Notes: generated from the sequence alone by a model not told the origin. Positions 53,170 to 61,785 are shown, counted from the stretch's first letter. The stretch: DNA of 64,000 bases from SIG455 sp045589495 (GCA_045589495.1 JAZNPF010000004.1:62001-126000), one strand, 5' to 3'. Numbers and translations: made by a program.

Positions 53170-53243
53170 GGCCCGGTAGTTCAGTTGGTTAGAATGCCAG
53201 CCTGTCACGCTGGAGGTCGACGGTTCGAGCCCGTTCCGGGTCG
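53170..53243 (+). tRNA. tRNA-Asp (GTC)
   Basis: Acceptor GGCCCGG/CCGGGTC, anticodon stem CCAGC/GCTGG with loop CTGTCAC, anticodon GTC, discriminator G as expected for Asp. A small TGACTGC/GCAGTCA spacer hairpin follows at 53246-53263. Confidence 0.96.
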
Positions 53244-53292
53244 CTTGACTGCTTTTGCAGTCATACTTAACATATACGGCAAGCATATGTTT

Positions 53293-53365
<73 letters not shown>

Positions 53366-53370
53366 TATTT

Positions 53371-53442
53371 GCGGGAGTGGCTCAGTGGTAGAGCGTCACC
53401 TTGCCAAGGTGAACGTCGCGAGTTCGAATCTCGTCTTCCGCT
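53371..53442 (+). tRNA. tRNA-Gly (GCC)
   Basis: Acceptor GCGGGAG/CTTCCGC, anticodon loop TTGCCAA, anticodon GCC, discriminator T. It follows tRNA-Phe after 5 bases. Confidence 0.95.
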
Positions 53443-53446
53443 TTTT

Positions 53447-53476
53447 ATTTAAGAGACGTTGCCGCGTCTCTTAAAT
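53447..53476 (+). other. spacer hairpin between tRNA-Gly and tRNA-Cys
   Basis: ATTTAAGAGACG (53447-53458) pairs with CGTCTCTTAAAT (53465-53476), a 12-bp stem with a 6-base loop. No T run follows at once, so it is probably a processing signal or partial terminator. Confidence 0.5.
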
Positions 53477-53521
53477 AATATATAGCATATTTTTTGTTTA
53501 ATTGAATATGCTTAAATATAT

Positions 53522-53592
53522 GGTGCTATAGCCAAGTGGTAAGGCAGAGGACTGCAACTCCTTTACCCCCAGTTCAAATCTGGGTAGCACCT
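53522..53592 (+). tRNA. tRNA-Cys (GCA)
   Basis: Acceptor GGTGCTA/TAGCACC, anticodon loop CTGCAAC, anticodon GCA, discriminator T as required for Cys. Confidence 0.95.
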
Positions 53593-53595
53593 TCC

Positions 53596-53634
53596 AAAAC
53601 AAAAATCCTGTCGAAAGATAGGATTTTTTGTTTT
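53596..53634 (+). terminator. terminator of tRNA cluster 2
   Basis: ATCCTGTC with GATAGGAT (one G-U pair) around a GAAA tetraloop, flanked by A-rich and T-rich arms that extend the stem from 53596 to 53634. The remaining gap to 53790 holds no gene that I can support. Confidence 0.88.
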
Positions 53635-53790
53635 GTATTATTCAATATTCATCATTCATTAAGTGTGACAGGATTTTTAATGAATAAGTATGGTTGCTTT
53701 GCTTTCGTAAAGTTTATATTTATATAGCATTTAAACCATTCCGCTTCAGAGTACACAAAATGACATTTTACTTCATTCAGTTTATTTATC

Positions 53791-53819
53791 TTTACATTAT
53801 ATTATATATTTGATATAAT
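53791..53819 (+). promoter_or_regulatory. sigma-A promoter for luxS-mtnN
   Basis: TTTACA (53791-53796), 17-base spacer, TATAAT (53814-53819), 31 bases before the luxS start. Confidence 0.78.
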
Positions 53820-53850
53820 TTAAAACAGATATAACGAAAGGGCGATTGGT

Positions 53851-54312
53851 TTGAATAAGATAGAAAGTTTTAAAGTTAATCATGATATTTTGGAAAGGGG
53901 TATATACGTATCACGTATTGACGGTGATGTTGTAACGTATGATATACGTGTTAAAATTCCCAATGGCGGAAAGTATCTGGAAAATGCGGCTATGCATACG
54001 ATAGAGCATATTTTTGCTACGTATGTACGAAACAGTATATATTCTGACAACGTTGTATATTTTGGTCCCATGGGTTGCAGAACTGGATTTTACCTTCTTC
54101 TCCGTGATAGTGTCACCTGTGCACAGGCGATTCAAATTATAAAAGATGCTTTTTCGTTTATTGCTGAATTTGATGGCGATATACCTGGCAACAGCCGTAT
54201 TGAATGCGGGAATTATCTTGAACACGACCTTTGCGGTGCGAAAGCAGAGGCGTCGGAAATGACGGATATAATAAAGAACTGGACACCTGCAGATACAATA
54301 TATAAAGAGTGA
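53851..54312 (+). CDS. luxS: S-ribosylhomocysteine lyase LuxS
   Basis: LuxS splits S-ribosylhomocysteine to homocysteine and DPD, the autoinducer-2 precursor. The 153-residue enzyme carries the metal motif HTIEH (His49, catalytic Glu52, His53), the catalytic cysteine C76 in MGCRTGFY, and the third metal ligand C119 in IECGNYLEHD. The start is TTG behind AAAGGGCGAT. mtnN, which makes its substrate, follows after 10 bases, so the pair completes SAH detoxification. Confidence 0.97.
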   Translation: MNKIESFKVNHDILERGIYVSRIDGDVVTYDIRVKIPNGGKYLENAAMHTIEHIFATYVRNSIYSDNVVYFGPMGCRTGFYLLLRDSVTCAQAIQIIKDAFSFIAEFDGDIPGNSRIECGNYLEHDLCGAKAEASEMTDIIKNWTPADTIYKE

Positions 54313-54322
54313 GGATAACAAG

Positions 54323-55009
54323 ATGAAAAAAATAGGCATAATCGGTGCTATGGAAATTGAAATTGAAGAGATAAAAAAGAATATAACCGTAGTGCAAACG
54401 GAAACTGTGGCAGGAATGAATTTTTATAAAGGCACTCTTGGCAATACAGAAGTTATTCTTGCACAAAGCGGTATTGGTAAAGTTTTTTCTGCTGCGTGCA
54501 CGCAGGCTATGATAATGAAGTTTGCACCTGATATTATAATAAACATAGGAGTTTGCGGAGGGCTTTCAAAAGAACTCCATACGGGCGATATAATTCTTGG
54601 AGATAAAGTTGTCCAGTATGATATGGATACATCTGCGGTGGGTGATCCTATAGGTCTTATATCAGGCATTAACAAAATATATTTTGATTGTGATGCGAAC
54701 ACTAATTCGGATATAGAAGATATTTTAAAAGCGAAAAACATCAATTATAAAAAAGGCGTTGTTGCTACCGGAGATAAATTTATAAATGATTCTGCACTTG
54801 TTAAATGGCTTTGCGATAATTTTGATGCTATCGGCGGCGATATGGAAAGTGCGTCTATAGGTCACGTGTGCTGCATAAATAATGTGCCATTTGCAATACT
54901 CCGCAGTATGTCGGACAGCGGTGATGAAAATTCTGATAACGATTATAAGTCATCACTTGACTATGCCGCCAAGACAACATGTGATATTATAATAGAATTA
55001 TGCAAATAA
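54323..55009 (+). CDS. mtnN: 5'-methylthioadenosine/S-adenosylhomocysteine nucleosidase
   Basis: Removes adenine from SAH and methylthioadenosine; with SAH it yields the LuxS substrate. The 228 residues start IGIIGAMEIEIEEIK with the catalytic Glu near residue 12, and include NIGVCGGLSKEL, GDKVVQYDMD, VATGDKF, GGDMESASIGHVC and RSMSDSGDENS, which are diagnostic of the Pfs family. It is the second gene of the luxS operon and ends in a terminator. GTGAGGA precedes the ATG. Confidence 0.97.
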   Translation: MKKIGIIGAMEIEIEEIKKNITVVQTETVAGMNFYKGTLGNTEVILAQSGIGKVFSAACTQAMIMKFAPDIIINIGVCGGLSKELHTGDIILGDKVVQYDMDTSAVGDPIGLISGINKIYFDCDANTNSDIEDILKAKNINYKKGVVATGDKFINDSALVKWLCDNFDAIGGDMESASIGHVCCINNVPFAILRSMSDSGDENSDNDYKSSLDYAAKTTCDIIIELCK

Positions 55010-55013
55010 AAAA

Positions 55014-55034
55014 GACGCCTGAGGGCGTCTTTTT
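55014..55034 (+). terminator. terminator after mtnN
   Basis: GACGCC (55014-55019), loop TGAG, GGCGTC (55024-55029), with flanking AAA/TTT pairs and a T run. Confidence 0.82.
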
Positions 55035-55065
55035 CTTAAATAAGCCTGTTTTGGATTCAATCATA

Positions 55066-55094
55066 TTGACGAAATTCATTTTGAATAATATAAT
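55066..55094 (+). promoter_or_regulatory. promoter for the uncharacterised gene at 55111
   Basis: TTGACG (55066-55071), 17-base spacer, TATAAT (55089-55094). The RNA would start near 55101, leaving a leader of about 10 bases that is almost entirely the ribosome site. Confidence 0.75.
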
Positions 55095-55110
55095 CGGTTG
55101 GGGTGATATT

Positions 55111-55755
55111 ATGATTTTTAAAAAACTTATTGAAAAGATAATTATATATTTTAAATCTTTGTTTGGCGTGCGTAAATTTAATTGTGAGGATATACTTTAT
55201 GAAATTTCTTCAAAAGTATGGCAAGCAAATAATTATGTGAAAACATCAGAGTTCAAAAATAAGAAGCCTTATGCTGAAGAAGTTCTGCACCGTCTTAAAT
55301 CTGTTAAGCATAATGCAGAAATGATGCGATATACCGATAAGCCTTATACGTTTATGTCAAATTATACTGCTGCACTTGAAAATATCAGGCTTGCCTCTGA
55401 CGTTGGACACATAGACTCAACATTGCGTATGTTTGTTGATGAAGTTAAAGATATGCTCTACGCTATGCCAAAATCGTATGAGCAATATAACGGTGAAGGA
55501 CTTGTATACTATAGTGTGACTTTTGCCGGAAAACGTAAAGAGTATTATTATCTTTCGGGTGACAAATCATATAAGGAAGGTCAATATGTTATAGCACCTG
55601 CCGGAGATTATATGGAACCGGCAGTGGTGAAAATCGTAAGCATTGAAAACTATACACGCACAAACGCACCTATGCCTCCTGAATTTTTAAAAACAATTAC
55701 ATCTCCTGCAATCAAAGAATCTGAAAAATTAAGCAGAAAATCTTTAATTTTTTAA
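55111..55755 (+). CDS. uncharacterised protein, 214 residues
   Basis: I do not recognise this gene. The start at 55111 is set by GGGGTGAT just upstream and by a promoter ending at 55094; the longer in-frame start at 55000 would lie inside mtnN. The N-terminal 20 residues (MIFKKLIEKIIIYFKSLFG) form an amphipathic or weak membrane helix. A helical middle follows. The C-terminal 60 residues (YYYLSGDKSYKEGQYVIAPAGD, then AVVKIVSIENYTR) resemble a small beta-barrel of the type seen in PriA-like and DpnD-like proteins; this is only a suggestion. Neighbours give no clue. Confidence 0.7.
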   Translation: MIFKKLIEKIIIYFKSLFGVRKFNCEDILYEISSKVWQANNYVKTSEFKNKKPYAEEVLHRLKSVKHNAEMMRYTDKPYTFMSNYTAALENIRLASDVGHIDSTLRMFVDEVKDMLYAMPKSYEQYNGEGLVYYSVTFAGKRKEYYYLSGDKSYKEGQYVIAPAGDYMEPAVVKIVSIENYTRTNAPMPPEFLKTITSPAIKESEKLSRKSLIF

Positions 55756-55775
55756 GATTAAATTTTCGCCCAATA

Positions 55776-55804
55776 TTGTATTTATTTATGAGGATATCTA
55801 TGAT
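55776..55804 (+). promoter_or_regulatory. possible promoter for the glycoside hydrolase-like gene
   Basis: TTGTAT (55776-55781), 17-base spacer, TATGAT (55799-55804), 71 bases before the start codon. Confidence 0.4.
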
Positions 55805-55874
55805 AAAATATGTATAATTATGTTTAAATGGGATATATGCAGGTGCATCTGCTTTGAAACGAGGAGGGGACTGT

Positions 55875-57857
55875 GTGAGATACAGACATTTACAGTTAGA
55901 ATTTCAGATGGATGAAAAATATCCTGATTTGGCAGGTAAATTTGATAAAGAGCAATTCAGACAGGCACTTATCAAAAGCCATGCAGATTCAATCAATCTT
56001 ATGGCAAAATGCCATCACGGATGGTCATATTATCCAACCAAAGTCGGAGGTATGCATCCAACTCTTAAATTTGACCTTTTAAAAGCGGAACTTGAAGTTG
56101 CACATGAACTTGGTATGAAAGCACCTGTTTATCTTTCGTGCGGACTTGATGAGAGGATTTCTCAACTTCACCACGACTGGCACGCAAGAACAAAAGACGG
56201 TGATGTTCAGGGCGGAATACTTGAAAAAAGATATTCGCATGTGCTTTGTATAAATTCCGATTATTTTGATTTTTATATTTCGCAGATTGAAGAACTGTGC
56301 GAAAATTATGATATAGACGGATTTTTTGCCGATATAATCAGCGTCCGTCCGTGCTACTGTGAAAATTGCCGTCGCGGTATGGCGGAGCAGGGATTGGATG
56401 TTGAAAACGAGGCTGATGTTGTTGCTTATGCTGAAAGCGTTTATGTTAAATGTGCAAAAAGACTTCGTGAAACATTGGATAAATACAATCCTGAACTTTC
56501 GCTCTTTTTAAACGGCGGTCACGTAAGGCGTGGACGTGGTGATTTGGCACGTCTTAATACACACCTTGAACTTGAAAGTTTGCCTACAGGTAAATGGGGT
56601 TATGACCATTTTCCGCTTTCGGCATCTTATGCGCGTACTTTGGGTATGGACTTTGTGGGGATGACGGCTATGTATCATCTTTCCTGGGCAGATGCAGGCG
56701 GTTACAAACATCCTGATGCACTGCTGTATGAAACTTTCCTCTCTGCTGCGTGTGGTGCAGGAAGCAGTGTGGGTTGCGGAATGAATCCTACGGGAATTAT
56801 GGATGATGCTACATTCTCGCTTATCGGTAAGGCGTATGCTGAAATTGAAAAAGCGGAGCCGTGGCTTAAAGACTCTTCAAATGTTGCTGATATAGGTGTT
56901 TTCGGAGCAGAAATATCACAGAATTATTACGGCACGTCGAGAACATTCTCTGTTTCACAGGGCGGAGAAAACAAGGGTGATTGCGATGCCGGATGTATAC
57001 GTATCCTGCTTGAAGGCCATTATCTTTTTGATTCTGTCGGAGTTGACACAGACCTTTCAAAATATAAGGTTATTATTCTTCCGGACGAAGTACGTCTTGA
57101 TGATAAACTTGAAGAAAAATTTAAATCTTACGTAGCCGGAGGCGGTAAGATTTTTGCAACCGGAAAATCAGGTCTTAAATATAAAGAAGATAAATTTGTA
57201 CTCGATTTCGGTGTTGAATATGCAGGAGCGCCTAAATTTAATGAAGACTATATTCTGCCGGATTTTGAAATTAAAGATTTTGAAAAATCACCGTTTGTAA
57301 TGTACACCGGCGGAACACGTATAAAAGAAAAAGGCGGAAACGTTATTGCAAAACGTATAAATCCGTATTTTGAAAACGAATGGGTACATTTTGGTGCAAA
57401 AGGTCATGCGTATGCAAATATTGATGATACCGAGCCCGGAATTGTTTGCGGAAATGACGGCATTTATATGGGATGGAACGTTTTTGAAGAGTATGCAGCT
57501 TCAGGTTCTACAATTGCAAAACGTATAGTATGCCATATTCTAGATACGTTATTGGCAGATAAAAAGACCATATCAACAAATCTGCCTGCGCAGGGCGTTG
57601 TTGCTGTTGCAGACCAGAGCGAACGTCGTGTGCTGCATCTTTTGTACGCTGCACCTGTTAAACGCGGAAACGGTGTTCAGGTTATAGAGGATGTTCTTCC
57701 TATATATAATACAACTGTAAAACTGGGGGTTAACAAAAAAATCAGCCGTGTAACTCTCGTTCCCGACGGAGCAGAACTCCCGTTTGAGCAGAACGGCGAT
57801 TATATTGAGTTTACAGTTCCGCAGTTTACGTGCCATCAGTTAGTTTCTGTTAAATAA
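55875..57857 (+). CDS. glycoside hydrolase-like protein, TIM barrel with amidotransferase-like domain
   Basis: A 660-residue cytoplasmic protein (no signal peptide). The N-terminal barrel (about 1-330) has CHHGWSYYPTKVG, HPTLKFDLL and DGFFADIISVRPCYCENC; the last is a typical strand-end acid motif of putative glycoside hydrolases of the alpha-amylase/GHL6 type. The middle (about 340-540) contains KVIILPDEVRLDD and is like the trimerisation domain of GH42 beta-galactosidases. The C-terminal 100 residues are a beta-sandwich. Fucosidase-like activity is possible but unproven. The start is GTG at 55875 with GAGGAGGGG upstream; ATG at 55854 is less likely. Confidence 0.75.
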   Translation: MRYRHLQLEFQMDEKYPDLAGKFDKEQFRQALIKSHADSINLMAKCHHGWSYYPTKVGGMHPTLKFDLLKAELEVAHELGMKAPVYLSCGLDERISQLHHDWHARTKDGDVQGGILEKRYSHVLCINSDYFDFYISQIEELCENYDIDGFFADIISVRPCYCENCRRGMAEQGLDVENEADVVAYAESVYVKCAKRLRETLDKYNPELSLFLNGGHVRRGRGDLARLNTHLELESLPTGKWGYDHFPLSASYARTLGMDFVGMTAMYHLSWADAGGYKHPDALLYETFLSAACGAGSSVGCGMNPTGIMDDATFSLIGKAYAEIEKAEPWLKDSSNVADIGVFGAEISQNYYGTSRTFSVSQGGENKGDCDAGCIRILLEGHYLFDSVGVDTDLSKYKVIILPDEVRLDDKLEEKFKSYVAGGGKIFATGKSGLKYKEDKFVLDFGVEYAGAPKFNEDYILPDFEIKDFEKSPFVMYTGGTRIKEKGGNVIAKRINPYFENEWVHFGAKGHAYANIDDTEPGIVCGNDGIYMGWNVFEEYAASGSTIAKRIVCHILDTLLADKKTISTNLPAQGVVAVADQSERRVLHLLYAAPVKRGNGVQVIEDVLPIYNTTVKLGVNKKISRVTLVPDGAELPFEQNGDYIEFTVPQFTCHQLVSVK

Positions 57858-57861
57858 AACA

Positions 57862-57890
57862 AAAAGCCAAGATTTGAAATCTTGGCTTTT
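57862..57890. terminator. bidirectional terminator between glycoside hydrolase-like gene and recR
   Basis: AAAAGCCAAGATT with AATCTTGGCTTTT around a 3-base loop (57862-57890). It closes both converging genes. Confidence 0.9.
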
Positions 57891-57894
57891 AAAT

Positions 57895-58491
57895 TTATAT
57901 TTCTGTTCTTCCCTCAAGTGCTCTTGCAAGTGTTATCTGGTCAGCATATTCTAAATCACCGCCAACGGGAAGGCCGTATGCAATACGCGTTACTTTCACG
58001 TTATACGGCTTCAGCATACGTGAAATATACATCGCAGTTGCCTCACCGTCTATACTGGGATTGTTTGCCATAATAACTTCTTTTATGTTTCCTTGTTTAA
58101 CTCTGTTGAGCAAATCTTCTATTGTTAAATCGTCAGGGCTTATTCCGTCTACGGGAGATATTGCACCGTGCAGTACGTGATATGTTCCTTCAAACTCGCC
58201 CGTTTTTTCCATAGATATAACATCTCTCGGACGTTCCACAACGCAGATAACAGATTTATCTCTGTTTATACTTGAACAGATTTCGCATATATCATCCTCA
58301 GTAATGTTTTTACAAACGGGACAGTAATGCGTTTTTGATTTAACCGAAACAAGAGTATCGGCAATATATTTTACCTGCTCTTCTGAAAGCGACAGAATGT
58401 GGTATGCCATTCTTACGGCAGATTTTTGCCCTACGCCAGGCAGAGCGCGGAAAATATCTATCAATTTTGCAAAAGCGGTAGAGTAAAGCAT
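57895..58491 (-). CDS. recR: recombination protein RecR
   Basis: Part of the RecFOR pathway loading RecA at gaps. The 198 residues have a helix-hairpin-helix region (FRALPGVGQKSAVRMAYHIL), a zinc finger (CPVCKNITEDDICEIC) and a Toprim domain (VICVVERPRDVISMEKTGEF). It is encoded 29 bases behind veg on the same strand. dnaX and the YbaB gene, its usual upstream neighbours, are absent here. Confidence 0.97.
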   Translation of the reverse strand: MLYSTAFAKLIDIFRALPGVGQKSAVRMAYHILSLSEEQVKYIADTLVSVKSKTHYCPVCKNITEDDICEICSSINRDKSVICVVERPRDVISMEKTGEFEGTYHVLHGAISPVDGISPDDLTIEDLLNRVKQGNIKEVIMANNPSIDGEATAMYISRMLKPYNVKVTRIAYGLPVGGDLEYADQITLARALEGRTEI

Positions 58492-58520
58492 AATGACCTC
58501 CCTTATATAAAAAGTACACC

Positions 58521-58781
58521 TTATTCAGATGTACTCTTAAATACTACTATTTCAACTGTCCGTGTTAAAACGTCTGCATAACTGAAAGACACCCTGCGTT
58601 CGCTATCTTCATCGCCTTTCCTGTCCAGCAGAACTACAAATATGTTCGGATACACGTGTTCTAAAACACCTCTGCGTGCAAACCGCATTTTTCTGCCTTT
58701 TTTAACAGTTACGTGTACACGTCTGCCTATGTATGACGATAACGACTCTTTAATCTCTTCTATTTTATTTATGGTGTCCAT
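58521..58781 (-). CDS. veg: Veg family protein
   Basis: A short abundant protein that in Bacillus promotes biofilm formation through SinR and is linked to spore germination. The 86 residues start MDTINKIEEIKESL and include SYIGRRVHVTVKKGRK and YPNIFVVLLDRK, the DUF1021 family features. The ATG at 58781 follows CGGAGTG; the in-frame upstream extension is rejected because it crosses the promoter. It has a consensus promoter, recalling the strong veg promoter of Bacillus. recR follows. Confidence 0.93.
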   Translation of the reverse strand: MDTINKIEEIKESLSSYIGRRVHVTVKKGRKMRFARRGVLEHVYPNIFVVLLDRKGDEDSERRVSFSYADVLTRTVEIVVFKSTSE

Positions 58782-58845
58782 ACACCCACACTCCGTTTTC
58801 GTTATTGTAAAAACAAGATGTGTTCCCTTATGTAGACTACACTTT

Positions 58846-58874
58846 AGTATAGCACGCAGTTTTACAAATGTCAA
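58846..58874 (-). promoter_or_regulatory. strong sigma-A promoter for veg-recR
   Basis: On the minus strand TTGACA, 17-base spacer, TATACT, about 65 bases upstream of veg. Confidence 0.85.
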
Positions 58875-58934
58875 TAGCAGAGAAAACTGCATTTCACTTC
58901 AAGAATGTTAAATAATTAACTTTTGGAAAACGTA

Positions 58935-58963
58935 TTGTATTAAGGGATAAAATATTATATAAT
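58935..58963 (+). promoter_or_regulatory. promoter for the ArsP-2-like gene
   Basis: TTGTAT (58935-58940), 17-base spacer, TATAAT (58958-58963), 52 bases before the start codon. Confidence 0.6.
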
Positions 58964-59015
58964 AAGATAATGTGTAATAAAGTGCAACTGTAGGTTGTTT
59001 TTGGGAGGCTTTTTG

Positions 59016-59855
59016 ATGACTGGATTTTTACACATATTGCATCATGCATTTGAAGACAGTGTAAAAATGGTGCCGTTTCTTTTTGTGGCATATTTTATAA
59101 TAGAATATATAGAGCAACATTCTTCTGAAAAAATGCAGAAACTTATGACGGGTTTCGGTAAATTCGGACCTTTCGGCGGTGCTGTTTTAGGATGTGTTCC
59201 GCAATGCGGATTTTCTGCAGCAGCGGCAAACTTTTATTCAAACAAAGTTATAACCGTTGGCACGCTTGTGGCAGTGTTCATTGCCACGTCTGATGAGGCT
59301 GTTCCGCTTCTTCTTTCAAATCCGCAGCACAGCAGTGTGATTTTTAAACTTCTGGGCATTAAAATTGCTATTGCAACAGTTGTTGGATTTGTGATTGACT
59401 TTGTTTTTAAATCAAAGCCGGATTTATCAGGCACGCAACTTCACGCAAAGCACGCAGACTGTTGCCATGATGAAAAAAAGAGGAGTATGATTTTTGCTTC
59501 GGTTAAGCATACTCTTGAAACTTATATTTTTATATTTGTTATATCAGTTGCACTCGGTGCGGCTATGGAGTGGCTTGGTGAGGATAGATTTTCATCTTTG
59601 TTTATGGCGGATAGCCTTTTTCAACCGTTTGTTGCGGCACTCATAGGGATTATACCTAACTGTGCGGCATCAGTGCTTTTAACACAGTTATATACTGAGG
59701 GCACTTTGAGTTTTGGTTCTGTTATTGCAGGGCTTTGTACCGGTGCAGGTGTTGGTCTTGCAGTGCTTTTTAAAGAAAATCGCCCTTTGAAAGCAAATCT
59801 TTCCATAATGATAATTATATACGTTGTTGCAGTCATAGCGGGGCTTTTATTTTAA
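59016..59855 (+). CDS. ArsP-2 family putative metal or arsenic efflux membrane protein
   Basis: A 279-residue polytopic membrane protein with about seven helices. Two similar halves each carry a proline-cysteine motif, GCVPQCGFSAAAANFY and GIIPNCAASVLLTQLY, the pattern of the family annotated as putative manganese transporter or arsenic efflux protein. A cytoplasmic loop HAKHADCCHDEKK is His/Cys-rich and could bind metal. The ATG at 59016 (MTGFLHILHHAFEDS) has GGGAGG 7 bases upstream; the earlier ATG at 58995 is less likely. The ion is not known. Confidence 0.82.
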   Translation: MTGFLHILHHAFEDSVKMVPFLFVAYFIIEYIEQHSSEKMQKLMTGFGKFGPFGGAVLGCVPQCGFSAAAANFYSNKVITVGTLVAVFIATSDEAVPLLLSNPQHSSVIFKLLGIKIAIATVVGFVIDFVFKSKPDLSGTQLHAKHADCCHDEKKRSMIFASVKHTLETYIFIFVISVALGAAMEWLGEDRFSSLFMADSLFQPFVAALIGIIPNCAASVLLTQLYTEGTLSFGSVIAGLCTGAGVGLAVLFKENRPLKANLSIMIIIYVVAVIAGLLF

Positions 59856-59916
59856 TAGAATAGTATGACACCTGTTCCTGACTGAATGGTATATGCTTTA
59901 AAAAGGATGTGAGAAA

Positions 59917-61515
59917 TTGAGCGACAATAAAAATCAGGCGTTTATGAAAGGCGCACTTATACTTATTATTGCAAATGCACTTGTTAAGGTTATTGGTGCA
60001 GTGTTTAAGATTCCGCTTACGTATGTTCTTGGTGAGGAGGGCATGGGGCTTTTTTCATCATCTTATAATATGTATGCGTGGATGTTTGTGGTTGCAACGG
60101 CAGGATTTCCGGTGGCAATATCAAGAATGGTTTCTGAAAGCCGTGCAAAAGGCAATCACACAGAAGTTAAAAGAATACTCCGTGGCAGTTTGATTCTTAT
60201 GACGGTAATCGGCACAATTGGTACGGCTGTCCTTTATTTTGGAGCAGGACCGTTTTCTGCTCTTATGAAAAATCCCGATGCCAGAATGGGTATTGCATCT
60301 GTTGCTCCGGCGTTGTTCTTTGTTTCTGTAATGAGCGTATTTCGAGGATATTTTCAGGGCAAGCAGGATATGATGCCTACTGCACTCAGTGAGGTTGTAG
60401 AGGCACTGGGTAAACTTGTTGCAGGGTTTGCACTTGCGTGGTTACTCCTTCCGAAAGGATTGCCGCATGCGTCGGCAGGCGCTGTTTCAGGTGTTACGGT
60501 GGGAGCGTTTTTGGGAGCATTTCTGCTTATTATAGTATACTTTTTCAAACGTGATAAGGATAATACAAATTCTTTTGCTGATTTCGGCCCGCAAAGGAGT
60601 ACACGCAGAATAGTTTTTGACCTTGCTAAAATTGCTATTCCGATTACAATCGGTGCATCTGTGTTCAGTCTGACGAGTGTTATTGATATGATTATGATAA
60701 TGCGCCGTTTACAGATGAGTGCAGGTTTTTCTTATGACCAGGCGCAGGCATTATGGGGCAGTTATTCGGGATATGCAACTCCGCTTTTCAATATGCCCCC
60801 GACACTTATCACCGCCATCAGCATAAGCATAGTTCCTGCAATTACGGCGGCGGTGGCAAAAGGGGATATGCCTTTTGCAAGAAAAACTGCGGCTACGGCA
60901 GTAAGATTAACGACACTTTTTGCTCTGCCGTGTGCAATAGGTATGTCGACTCTTTCAGGACCTATACTTATGCTTGTTTATCACACTAAATTTGCAGAAC
61001 GTTCCCTGATGTTGCTTTCAATAGCAATAGTTTTTGTGTCACTTGTAATGGTGACAAATGCTATGCTTCAGGCGGTTGGAAAAGAAAACATTCCTGTACG
61101 CAATATGATAATAGGCGGAATTATAAAAATAGTTGTAAACTACACACTTGTGGGTATGCCGACAATTAACATAAACGGTGCCCCTATAGGTTCAAATCTT
61201 TGTTATATAGTTATACTGATACTTAACATCTTCTCAATCAAAAAAGTAATAGGCGTAAAATTCGGATTTGTGCAATCGTTTATAAAGCCTGTTCTTTCTG
61301 TGGCGGTTATGGCGGTTACTGCTTTGGCAGTTTATAATTATGCTGCAGTTCTGGGTAATACTCTTGCAACACTTATTGCTATAAGTGCGGCAGCGGTTAT
61401 GTACCTTGCAATGCTGTTTATACTTGCCGCAATCACACGTGATGACGTTGAAATGCTGCCTAAATCAGAAAAAATTATTCCGGTTATGGAAAAATTAAAA
61501 CTAATCAGGAGATAA
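59917..61515 (+). CDS. MOP-superfamily lipid flippase, SpoVB/YabM-like
   Basis: A 532-residue membrane protein of the MviN/SpoVB/Wzx type with about 14 helices, expected to flip an isoprenoid-linked glycan such as lipid II. It begins KGALILIIANALVKVIGAVFKIPLTY, typical of the SpoVB group. rqcP follows after 4 bases, echoing the yabM-yabN-yabO order of Bacillus with the mazG-like yabN missing. The start is TTG behind GATGTGAG. Whether it serves spore cortex or vegetative wall is open. Confidence 0.9.
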   Translation: MSDNKNQAFMKGALILIIANALVKVIGAVFKIPLTYVLGEEGMGLFSSSYNMYAWMFVVATAGFPVAISRMVSESRAKGNHTEVKRILRGSLILMTVIGTIGTAVLYFGAGPFSALMKNPDARMGIASVAPALFFVSVMSVFRGYFQGKQDMMPTALSEVVEALGKLVAGFALAWLLLPKGLPHASAGAVSGVTVGAFLGAFLLIIVYFFKRDKDNTNSFADFGPQRSTRRIVFDLAKIAIPITIGASVFSLTSVIDMIMIMRRLQMSAGFSYDQAQALWGSYSGYATPLFNMPPTLITAISISIVPAITAAVAKGDMPFARKTAATAVRLTTLFALPCAIGMSTLSGPILMLVYHTKFAERSLMLLSIAIVFVSLVMVTNAMLQAVGKENIPVRNMIIGGIIKIVVNYTLVGMPTININGAPIGSNLCYIVILILNIFSIKKVIGVKFGFVQSFIKPVLSVAVMAVTALAVYNYAAVLGNTLATLIAISAAAVMYLAMLFILAAITRDDVEMLPKSEKIIPVMEKLKLIRR

Positions 61516-61519
61516 AAAT

Positions 61520-61762
61520 ATGCGACTTGACAAATATCTTAAAGTATCACGTCTTATTAAAAGACGTACCGTTGCAAACGAGGCTTGCGAAAACGGTAAA
61601 ATTTCTCTTAACGGCAAAGTGGCAAAGCCTGCTGCTGATGTTAAAGAGGGGGATATAATCGAACTTACTTTAGGTGACAAAGTTATAAAGGTAAGAGTTT
61701 TAAAAATAAGCGAGCACGTAATGAAAAGTGATGCAGTTGATATGTATGAGGTAATCAACTGA
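61520..61762 (+). CDS. rqcP: RqcP, S4-domain RNA-binding protein
   Basis: Small S4-domain protein that works with RqcH in alanine tailing of stalled nascent chains on 50S subunits. The 80 residues begin MRLDKYLKVSRLIKRRTVANEAC and carry the S4 signature NGKISLNGKVAKPAADVKEGD. The older name is YabO, related to Hsp15. An AGGAGA site precedes the ATG. rnfC follows after 23 bases. Confidence 0.93.
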   Translation: MRLDKYLKVSRLIKRRTVANEACENGKISLNGKVAKPAADVKEGDIIELTLGDKVIKVRVLKISEHVMKSDAVDMYEVIN

Positions 61763-61785
61763 CAGGGTAAGGGGGATTAGTAAAG

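Noticed and set aside
53680..53727. 15-codon ORF in the gap after tRNA-Cys
   Set aside because: No ribosome site and nothing else to support it.
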